Shown here piece by piece: positions 7,582-13,575 of a stretch of 13,575 nt of DNA (within the stretch, counting starts at the first letter, position 1; every line of letters starts with the position of its first letter). The stretch covers positions 1 to 13,575 of the forward strand of contig JAHEJE010000039.1 of assembly GCA_024639035.1 (NCBI GenBank). Direction: 5' to 3'. The position numbers and the translations under genes were made by a program. This stretch comes from Alphaproteobacteria bacterium. GTDB lineage: Bacteria; Pseudomonadota; Alphaproteobacteria; Rhizobiales; Aestuariivirgaceae. The notes under the pieces are model-generated. The model did not search any database. It was not told the origin of the DNA and saw nothing but the letters and a program-made list of their open reading frames with translations.

Positions 7582-8051
7582 GCTTTCGATCTGTCGATCT
7601 CATTTGCCGGTGTACCCTGCTCGGCATCCGCGGGACGGTCGACCTCGCGGTCGTCATCGGGAAACTGACGCGGCGCGGTCTCCTTTTCTGCCTCGCGTTC
7701 ATCGGGCTGATACGGATCCTGTTTATCCTGCCGGTGCTGCTTGATGGCGGAGGGTTCGGAGGAAATCCCGTCGTCGTAATAGCCCTCATCGCCATCAGCT
7801 TTTCGCGCCGGCTCTTCCGCAACTTCCGGCTCTGCCTTGTTATCGCTCGGTGTGTCGGCAGTCTCCATGCCCGCCGAGGGATCGGCAGTTACGGGTTTGG
7901 TTTCCGGCATCGGTTTGGGTTTGACAGGCGGCGCAACGGTCTCCTGCACCGGTTGCTGCATGACATCGCCGCTAACGCGCCAGGCCACCTTGAGCAGACC
8001 ATAGGCCACAAGCAACGCAAGAAACACATACGCCACAGTCTTGAATGTCAC
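7551..8051 (-). CDS. Small membrane-anchored, acidic, probably disordered protein of unknown function
   Basis: I do not recognise this 166-residue protein. Residues about 5-23 form a single hydrophobic helix (VAYVFLALLVAYGLL), followed by a proline-rich stretch (PPVKPKPMPETKP, about 42-54). A long polar tail full of Asp, Glu, Lys and Gln follows, with no predicted core. It is probably a single-pass inner-membrane protein with a flexible tail, on which side is unknown. The start is GTG at 8051, supported by a good ribosome site AAGGTGG (8059-8065) seven bases upstream. Codons end mostly in G or C, as in neighbouring genes, which favours a real gene over the hydrophobic open frame on the other strand. 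It is divergent from the helicase gene and converges on the adenylate cyclase gene, overlapping its 3' end. Confidence 0.68.
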   Translation of the reverse strand: MTFKTVAYVFLALLVAYGLLKVAWRVSGDVMQQPVQETVAPPVKPKPMPETKPVTADPSAGMETADTPSDNKAEPEVAEEPARKADGDEGYYDDGISSEPSAIKQHRQDKQDPYQPDEREAEKETAPRQFPDDDREVDRPADAEQGTPANEIDRSKAYEPDLREAN

Positions 8052-8058
8052 GAACGAG

Positions 8059-8065
8059 CCACCTT
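8059..8065 (-). promoter_or_regulatory. Ribosome binding site fixing a GTG start
   Basis: AAGGTGG on the minus strand sits seven bases before GTG 8051. It supports both the reality of the small acidic membrane protein gene and its non-ATG start. Confidence 0.5.
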
Positions 8066-8142
8066 AAACATTCAACGCGAACATGCTTTCAGCGCAAATC
8101 TGGCGCGCAGCGGATCGCAGATACCATATCAGATGCTATATA

Positions 8143-8150
8143 GTGATCAC
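8143..8150. repeat. Perfect 8-base palindrome GTGATCAC upstream of uvrD
   Basis: GTGATCAC follows the AT-rich string CTATATA in the 125-base divergent gap between the small membrane protein gene and the helicase gene. It could be an operator half or chance. Nothing else in the gap was recognised beyond AAGGAA (8155-8160), a purine-rich string 16 bases before the helicase ATG. Confidence 0.2.
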
Positions 8151-8176
8151 ACGCAAGGAATCACACTGGCGATTTG

Positions 8177-10528
8177 ATGACAACCCGTTCTTTGGACATA
8201 GGCGATTTCGCCGAAGACGACGGCTCGGCTCCGCCAAGCCTGTCAAGCCGGGCATTGAGCCAGTCTCAGCCGGTTTATCTCAACACCTTGAATGCCGAGC
8301 AGCGCGCCGCGGTCGAGAGCACCGAAGGCCCGCTGCTGGTGCTCGCCGGCGCCGGCACCGGCAAGACCAGGGTGCTGACCACCCGGCTGGCTCATCTGCT
8401 GGCAACCGGCAAGGCCTGGCCGAGCCAGATTCTCGCCGTCACCTTCACCAACAAGGCAGCGCGCGAGATGCGGACCCGCATCGGCGACCTGATCGGCGGC
8501 GTTGTCGAGGGCATGACCTGGCTCGGCACCTTCCACTCCATCGGAGCGAAAATCCTCCGCCGCCATGCCGAACTCGTCGGCCTGAAGTCCAACTTCACAA
8601 TTCTCGACACCGACGACCAGATCAGGTTGCTCAAGCAGTTGATTTCAACCCACGACATCGACGAAAAACGCTGGCCGGCGCGCCTGCTGGCCGGCTGTAT
8701 CGACGGCTGGAAGAACCGCGGCCTGACGCCTGAAAACGTCCCCGCCGGCGAGGCCCAGCACTACGGCAACGGCAAGGGCCGCGAGCTTTATGCGCAATAC
8801 CAGGCCCGCCTGAAGGTCCTCAATGCGGTCGATTTCGGCGATCTTCTGCTCGAATGCCTCAGGCTGTTTCAGGACAATCCCGATGTCCTTCAGGATTTCC
8901 AGAAACGGTTCCGTTACATGCTCATCGACGAGTATCAGGACACCAATGTCGCGCAATATCTGTGGCTCCGCCTGCTGGCCCAGAACCACCGCAACATCTG
9001 CTGCGTCGGCGACGACGATCAATCGATCTACGGCTGGAGGGGGGCCGAGGTCGACAACATCCTGCGCTTCGAGAAGGATTTCCCCGGCGCCCGCGTCATT
9101 CGCCTCGAGCAGAACTATCGCTCGACACCGCACATCCTTGCAGCTGCCTCCGGCCTCATCGCCCACAACGAGGGCCGCCTCGGCAAGACCCTGAGGACTG
9201 ACCGCAACGATGGCGAGAAACTCCAGCTCCGCGGTTTCTGGGACGGCGACGAGGAAGCCAGAGCCATCGGCGACGACCTTGAGGCCGCGCAACTTAAGGG
9301 CGAGACCTTGAACGACCGGGCGATCCTCGTCAGGGCATCATTCCAGATGCGTGCCTTCGAGGACCGCTTCATCACCCTCGGCCTGCCCTACCGCGTCATC
9401 GGCGGCCCGCGGTTCTACGAGCGCGCGGAAATTCGCGACGCCCTGGCCTACCTGAAGACGACAATGTCGCCGGACAACGATCTCGCGTTCGAGCGCATTA
9501 TCAATGTCCCCAAGCGCGGCATCGGCGCAACGTCGGTCAAGAAGATGCACAGCCATGCCAGAGAGCATGGTGTTTCGCTCTATCGTGCGGCAACGATGCT
9601 GGCCGAAACCGGCGCCTTCACCGCGAAAACCAGAGCAAGCCTGCAAGGTCTGCTGCAAAGCTTCGCGCGCTGGCGGGCGATGGCCGATGGTATTGCCCAC
9701 ACCGAGATCGCCGAAATCATCCTCGATGAAAGCGGTTACACCGAGATGTGGCAGAACGACAAGTCGCCGGATGCCGCCGGGCGGTTGGAGAACCTCAAGG
9801 AACTGATCCGCTCGATGGCCGAATTCGAGAATATGGCCGGGTTCCTTGAGCACATTTCCCTGGTGATGGACACCGACACCGCCGAGGCCGTCGACAAGGT
9901 CAACCTGATGACCCTGCACTCGGCCAAGGGCCTGGAATTCGACCATGTTTTTCTCCCCGGCTGGGAGGAAGGCCTGTTCCCGCATCAGCGCGCGCTGGAC
10001 GAGAACGGCCGCGCCGGCCTCGAGGAAGAACGCCGGCTCGCCTATGTCGGCATCACCCGCGCCAGGCAAAAGGCCTCGATTTCCTTTGCCCAGAACCGGC
10101 GCATACACAATCTGTGGCAAAGCGCCCTGCCCTCGCGCTTCATCGATGAGTTGCCGCCGGACAACGTCGATGTCGATCAGTTTTCCGCCGGCAGCGGCTT
10201 GGGAGCCTACGCCCAGGATGCTTTCGGCGGCTCGCGTTTCGACAACATGAGCCCGTTCTCGGCATCCTACAACACGCCAGGCTGGCAACGGGCACAAAGG
10301 CGCCACAGCGAAGGCGGCAGCACAAAAGCCAGCCCGCCGCACATCATCGAAGGCGAACTGGTGGCCCGTGATGCCGCCGATACCGTCGCCTTCGCCGTAG
10401 GCGAGCGCATCTTCCATCAGAAGTTCGGATACGGCGAGATTGTCGCCATCGACGGCAACAAGTTAACGATCGCCTTCGAAAAAGCCGGGGAAAAGCGCGT
10501 CCTCGACAGTTTCGTCGAACGCCCCTAA
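8177..10528 (+). CDS. uvrD: ATP-dependent DNA helicase UvrD/PcrA (superfamily 1A)
   Basis: This 3'-to-5' DNA helicase is used in nucleotide excision and mismatch repair and in clearing stalled replication or transcription complexes. It has 783 residues with every superfamily 1 motif in order: Q motif LNAEQRAAVE (38-47), Walker A AGAGTGKT (57-64), motif Ia TFTNKAAREM (89-98), Walker B DEYQD (251-255), motif III GDDDQSIYGWRG (278-289), motif IV QNYRS (312-316), motif V LHSAKGLEF (580-588) and motif VI GITRAR (625-630). The last 45 residues (QKFGYGEIVAIDG onward) form the Tudor-like domain that contacts RNA polymerase in relatives. ATG 8177 is chosen. A TTG one codon earlier is possible, and AAGGAA (8155-8160) is rather far from either. 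Residues 660-720 are a low-complexity linker. It stands alone as a plus-strand transcription unit. Family certain; UvrD versus PcrA is a naming choice. Confidence 0.96.
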   Translation: MTTRSLDIGDFAEDDGSAPPSLSSRALSQSQPVYLNTLNAEQRAAVESTEGPLLVLAGAGTGKTRVLTTRLAHLLATGKAWPSQILAVTFTNKAAREMRTRIGDLIGGVVEGMTWLGTFHSIGAKILRRHAELVGLKSNFTILDTDDQIRLLKQLISTHDIDEKRWPARLLAGCIDGWKNRGLTPENVPAGEAQHYGNGKGRELYAQYQARLKVLNAVDFGDLLLECLRLFQDNPDVLQDFQKRFRYMLIDEYQDTNVAQYLWLRLLAQNHRNICCVGDDDQSIYGWRGAEVDNILRFEKDFPGARVIRLEQNYRSTPHILAAASGLIAHNEGRLGKTLRTDRNDGEKLQLRGFWDGDEEARAIGDDLEAAQLKGETLNDRAILVRASFQMRAFEDRFITLGLPYRVIGGPRFYERAEIRDALAYLKTTMSPDNDLAFERIINVPKRGIGATSVKKMHSHAREHGVSLYRAATMLAETGAFTAKTRASLQGLLQSFARWRAMADGIAHTEIAEIILDESGYTEMWQNDKSPDAAGRLENLKELIRSMAEFENMAGFLEHISLVMDTDTAEAVDKVNLMTLHSAKGLEFDHVFLPGWEEGLFPHQRALDENGRAGLEEERRLAYVGITRARQKASISFAQNRRIHNLWQSALPSRFIDELPPDNVDVDQFSAGSGLGAYAQDAFGGSRFDNMSPFSASYNTPGWQRAQRRHSEGGSTKASPPHIIEGELVARDAADTVAFAVGERIFHQKFGYGEIVAIDGNKLTIAFEKAGEKRVLDSFVERP

Positions 10529-10721
10529 TTTCGCGCCGCTGAAAAACCTCGCTATGGCTTTGAACAAAAAGAGGAAAAAGCGGCACCACCGCAACGCCGG
10601 AAGTCCTTCCTGCGGGCAACAAATTCTTAACCAAGCCGACCTCATCCCAACCACCATTTAGAACTTCGGAACAACTTTTCTCTACTTTTACGCGAATTAG
10701 CGTGCAGTAGAGGTGATTTCC
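10529..10721. other. Intergenic gap upstream of tadG-like gene with a near-palindrome
   Basis: This 193-base gap is more AT-rich than its surroundings. It contains a near-perfect 14-base palindrome, ACGC-N-AATT-N-GCGT (10690-10703), ending 18 bases before the ATG. It also holds a small hairpin GGAA-GTCC-TTCC (10599-10610) without a T-run and a single TTAACCA (10627-10633). No convincing -35/-10 pair or intrinsic terminator for the helicase gene was found. The palindrome may be an operator for the downstream gene. Confidence 0.3.
10709..10715 (+). promoter_or_regulatory. Ribosome binding site AGAGGTG choosing ATG 10722
   Basis: AGAGGTG lies six bases before ATG 10722. An in-frame GTG at 10713 falls within this site, so ATG 10722 is the more likely start. 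Confidence 0.5.
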
Positions 10722-12134
10722 ATGCGCATACAGCCTTCCCGGAACCGGGTGAAGCAGTTCGGCACAGCCGCCGAGGGTTCGGTCGCAATCATATTCTCGG
10801 TCGCCGCAATAGCGGTGCTGATGATTGCCGGTGTCGCCATAGATTACGGCCGAGGCGTTGCGATGCAATCCAAGATGCAGGCGGCCGCCGATGCCGGTAT
10901 CCTGGCCGCCGTGCGCGAAGCGACCCTCAACAGCAACAAACCTGTCGGTCAGCTCAAGACCGTCGCCCGCGAGTATTTCGACGACAACCTCACCGCCGCC
11001 GGAAGCATCAACATCACCAAGTTCGCTCTGCAGGAAGCCGGGGAAGGTTATCGCCTGGAAGTCAGCGGCAAGATGCAAACGAGCCTCATGGCCGTTGCCG
11101 GCTTCAACCAGCTCGATCTCGACGTGGCGGCCCAGGCCGAAACCGGGCCCGGGCGGCCGCTTGAGGTGGCCCTGGCCCTCGACAACACCGGCTCGATGAG
11201 CGGAACGAAGATGACCGCCCTCAAGGACTCCGCCCACCTGCTCGTCGACAAGCTGCTGGAAGACACGCCCGACCCGCGATCACGCACCAAGGTGGCGCTG
11301 GTGCCGTTCAACAAATATGTGAATGTCGGCCTCGCGAACCGCAATGCACCCTGGATCTCTGTGCCTGACGACACGTCCGAGACCGGCGAAAGCTGCTGGA
11401 ACACCTATCCGAACAAATCCGGCTGCACCACGCAAACCTCGACCTGTTACAATGACGGCGTACCCTATAGCTGCCAGCGACAATCCTGCACCTCGTACGG
11501 CGACCCGGTTGAGCAATGCCAGGAAGTTACCACCACCCAGACCTGGCGGGGCTGCGTCGGATCTCGCGACTATCCGTTGAACGTACGTGACGAGAGTTAC
11601 AACTTCACGCCGGTGCCCGGCCTGCTGAACTACTGGTGCTCAAAACCGATCACGCCGTTGACCGACGACAAGAGCGTCATCTCGAGCGGCATCGACGCCA
11701 TGTCCGCCAGTTCCAGCACCTACATCCCCGCCGGCCTGACCTGGGCCTGGCGCGTGCTGACCAAGCCGCAGCCCTACAACGAAGGCAAAACGCAGGTCGA
11801 GGTGCGCGATGAAGGCGGCATCAAGGCCGTCGTCCTGATGACCGACGGCGCCAACACCATGTATCCGTCCTACCCCAAGCACTATTCGCTCAGTGCCGGC
11901 ACCGAACCGACCGTTGCCAATGATCTGACGGCCGAACTGTGCACCAACATCAAGACTGAAGAGATCACGATCTACACAGTGGCCTTCGAGATCACCGACA
12001 CCACGATCAAGGACTTGCTGCGCGACTGCGCCACGCAAACCAGCTACTATTACGACGCCGACAATCCGACGGAACTGTCGAATGCCTTCGAGGCGATCGC
12101 CGGCCAGCTGGCCCAGCTGAAACTGACGAAATAG
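10722..12134 (+). CDS. TadG-like pilus/envelope protein with vWA domain and Cys-rich insert
   Basis: This envelope protein of the TadE/TadG-related group has 470 residues. Residues about 12-60 are the Tad_N-type segment: one membrane helix (VAIIFSVAAIAVLMIAGVAI, 21-40) followed by DYGRGVAMQSKMQAAADAG, the usual hallmark. A von Willebrand A domain runs from about 147 to 465, with a metal-site motif DNTGSMSG (154-161, where the family's second Ser is Thr) and a conserved Asp in LMTDGAN (D375). Ten cysteines are present, eight between 225 and 306, in an insert inside the vWA domain that is probably disulfide-bonded outside the cytoplasm. A role in Tad/Flp pilus assembly or adhesion is known for relatives, but no other tad gene is in this window. 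The gene converges on the aminopeptidase gene, with six bases between the stop codons. Confidence 0.88.
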   Translation: MRIQPSRNRVKQFGTAAEGSVAIIFSVAAIAVLMIAGVAIDYGRGVAMQSKMQAAADAGILAAVREATLNSNKPVGQLKTVAREYFDDNLTAAGSINITKFALQEAGEGYRLEVSGKMQTSLMAVAGFNQLDLDVAAQAETGPGRPLEVALALDNTGSMSGTKMTALKDSAHLLVDKLLEDTPDPRSRTKVALVPFNKYVNVGLANRNAPWISVPDDTSETGESCWNTYPNKSGCTTQTSTCYNDGVPYSCQRQSCTSYGDPVEQCQEVTTTQTWRGCVGSRDYPLNVRDESYNFTPVPGLLNYWCSKPITPLTDDKSVISSGIDAMSASSSTYIPAGLTWAWRVLTKPQPYNEGKTQVEVRDEGGIKAVVLMTDGANTMYPSYPKHYSLSAGTEPTVANDLTAELCTNIKTEEITIYTVAFEITDTTIKDLLRDCATQTSYYYDADNPTELSNAFEAIAGQLAQLKLTK

Positions 12135-12140
12135 CCAGCG

Positions 12141-13575
12141 TTACAGCGCCAAGGTCGCCTGCGTCAGCCAGGCAGCCTCGCGGTCGTCAAGGCGCGGCGA
12201 CAGGGCGTCAAGGACCTGGGCGTGATAGGCGTTCAGCCAGTCACGCTCATCCTGGTCCATCATGTGAAGGTCGATCAGTCGCCGGTCTATCGGGCAAAGG
12301 GTCAGGGTTTCCAGCCACATCATCGCCCGCTCGCCGCCCTCTATACTTTCCGCCTCCCGGACGATCACCAGGTTCTCGATCCGAATACCAAACGCGCCAG
12401 GCTTGTAGAAACCCGGTTCGTTGGACAGGATCATGCCCGGCTCAAGGCGCGTCGCGTCGGTCTTTGAAAACCGCGCCGGGCCTTCATGCACCGAAAGGTA
12501 GCTGCCGACGCCATGTCCGGTTCCATGGTCGAAATCAAGCCCCGCGTCCCACAGCGCCTGCCGCGCCAGGACGTCGAGGTTGCCGCCAGTCGTGCCCGAT
12601 GGAAATCTTGCCCGCGACAGATTGATCATGCCCTTGAGGACCCGGGTAAACCTGTCGCGCATTTCAGCACTCGGCTGCCCGGCAATCACCGTGCGCGTGA
12701 TGTCCGTCGTCCCGTCCTGATACTGCCCGCCGGAGTCGATCAGATATATCTCATCGGAGCCGATCTGCCGGTTGCTGGCGGTAGTGACCCGATAATGCGG
12801 AATGGCCGCGTGACCGGCTGCTGCCGAGATCGAATCGAATGATATGTCTTTCAACACGCCGCTTTCGCTGCGAAAGCCTTCCAGCATACGCGCCGCGGTG
12901 ATTTCATCGACCGCTTCACCGTTCGCAATCGCCGCGTCAAACCAGGCCAGAAACTTCACCATGGCCACCCCATCGCGCAAATGCGCCGCGCGGGCACCGT
13001 TGAGTTCGCCGGTAGTCTTGCGCGCCTTGGGCAGCACACAGGGATCTCGTCCAGCCAGGACCTTTGCGCCGCTGTCGATCAACAACGCGCGAACCTTTTC
13101 CGGCGCCGTGTTCTGGTCAAGAATCACGCTGCAGCCCGAGCTGCCAAGTTCCTCCAAAGCCACACCGAACGCAGCAGCAGGCTTGGTCACAACGAGGCCC
13201 TTTAATGCCGCAGCGCTATCCTCGCTCAACCTTTCCGGCGCGACGAAAAGTTCGGCCGGCCCTTCGCGGTGAATGATGGCAAAGCACAGCGTCACTGGCG
13301 TGTGGGCGATGTCGCTGCCGCGAATGTTGAACGCCCAGGCAACCGAATCCGGAAGCGTCAGCACCGCCGCATCGGCGCCTTTGTCCGCCAAATCCTCACA
13401 GATGGCTGCCAGCTTGACCTCACTCGACCGCCCGGCAAACTGCAACGGCTGCACGACCACCTCGTTCTGCGGCCGGTCCGGCTGATCGGCCCATATCCTG
13501 TCGATCAGGTTGACCTCGAGAGCTTTGAGCTCGGCCCCGGCGCGCTTGCAGGCAGCGCCGAATTTTTCCACCTGG
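12141..13575 (-). CDS. Xaa-Pro aminopeptidase (M24B), N-terminus cut by window edge
   Basis: This metallopeptidase removes an N-terminal residue that precedes proline, in the cytoplasm. The minus frame is open from the right edge to TAA at 12141-12143, giving 477 residues. The codons at the edge read on without a start, and relatives have about 600 residues, so roughly the first 120 are missing. The five metal ligands of the pita-bread fold are all present: Asp in LIDSGG (12735-12737), Asp in TTDITRT (12702-12704), His in GTGHGVG (12513-12515), Glu in SNEPGF (12417-12419) and Glu in IRIENL (12375-12377). The preceding creatinase-like domain (about 13000-13575) contains IWADQPDRP. The GTG at 13571 is internal, not a start. 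The three-domain layout resembles the long aminopeptidase P type. The gene converges on the tadG-like gene. Confidence 0.93.
   Translation of the reverse strand, partial: QVEKFGAACKRAGAELKALEVNLIDRIWADQPDRPQNEVVVQPLQFAGRSSEVKLAAICEDLADKGADAAVLTLPDSVAWAFNIRGSDIAHTPVTLCFAIIHREGPAELFVAPERLSEDSAAALKGLVVTKPAAAFGVALEELGSSGCSVILDQNTAPEKVRALLIDSGAKVLAGRDPCVLPKARKTTGELNGARAAHLRDGVAMVKFLAWFDAAIANGEAVDEITAARMLEGFRSESGVLKDISFDSISAAAGHAAIPHYRVTTASNRQIGSDEIYLIDSGGQYQDGTTDITRTVIAGQPSAEMRDRFTRVLKGMINLSRARFPSGTTGGNLDVLARQALWDAGLDFDHGTGHGVGSYLSVHEGPARFSKTDATRLEPGMILSNEPGFYKPGAFGIRIENLVIVREAESIEGGERAMMWLETLTLCPIDRRLIDLHMMDQDERDWLNAYHAQVLDALSPRLDDREAAWLTQATLAL

Noticed and set aside
7533..8177. Plus-strand 214-codon frame with hydrophobic stretches
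   Set aside because: It is antisense to the small acidic membrane protein gene. Its hydrophobic runs mirror Asp/Glu/Lys-rich codons, it overlaps the cyclase end, and it lacks a convincing ribosome site.
9338..10417. Minus-strand 359-codon frame inside uvrD
   Set aside because: The helicase frame there carries all the conserved motifs; the antisense frame has none and is a GC-rich shadow.
10599..10610. Hairpin GGAA-GTCC-TTCC as a uvrD terminator
   Set aside because: The stem is only four pairs and no T-run follows.
10627..10633. TTAACCA as a possible CtrA site
   Set aside because: Only one half-site is present; the second TTAA expected seven bases after the first is absent.
13569..13571. 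GTG at 13571 as the start of the aminopeptidase
   Set aside because: The frame stays open to the window edge and the protein would lack about 120 N-terminal residues, so this is an internal valine.

Overview
The window is an ordinary-looking, GC-rich, gene-dense chromosomal stretch from an alphaproteobacterium. Hyphomicrobiales (Rhizobiales) or a neighbouring order is the best guess, but this rests on protein style only: an AsmA-family protein, a TadG-like von Willebrand protein, an alphaproteobacterial UvrD/PcrA helicase with a C-terminal Tudor-like domain, and a class III cyclase with an integral membrane domain. No rRNA, tRNA, CRISPR array, insertion sequence, integrase or attachment site was recognised, and codon use does not change abruptly anywhere, so there is no visible sign of recent transfer.

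Left part (1-3902, minus strand): a large AsmA-family envelope protein that runs off the left edge, preceded by an FAD-linked D-lactate/2-hydroxyacid dehydrogenase. The two are 28 bases apart and probably cotranscribed. A divergent intergenic region (3903-4019) holds a 21-base dyad with a LysR-type spacing. It separates the dehydrogenase from a plus-strand hotdog thioesterase of the betainyl-CoA thioesterase type (4020-4511).

Middle part (4670-8051): a ClC-family anion channel/transporter and a six-helix membrane adenylate cyclase overlap by four bases (ATGA) and so form a tight operon. This pair is the most interesting feature, because it puts an anion pathway and a cAMP-producing enzyme under coupled translation. 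The ClC also has valine at the 'internal glutamate' position and only a single reduced CBS-like tail. The cyclase 3' end overlaps, tail to tail, a minus-strand gene for a small membrane-anchored, acidic, probably disordered protein.

Right part (8177-13575): the uvrD/pcrA helicase gene is divergent from the small membrane protein. Next comes an orphan TadG-like protein (one membrane helix, a vWA domain and a cysteine-rich insert). An Xaa-Pro aminopeptidase (M24B) converges on it with only six bases between the stop codons and is cut by the right edge. Genes cover almost everything. The non-coding gaps are 28-193 bases, and their palindromes and promoter-like strings are reported with low confidence.

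There is no clear-cut novel defence or mobile system here. The best candidates for a second look are the ClC-adenylate cyclase pair, the unusual ClC residues, and the dyad at 3959-3979.
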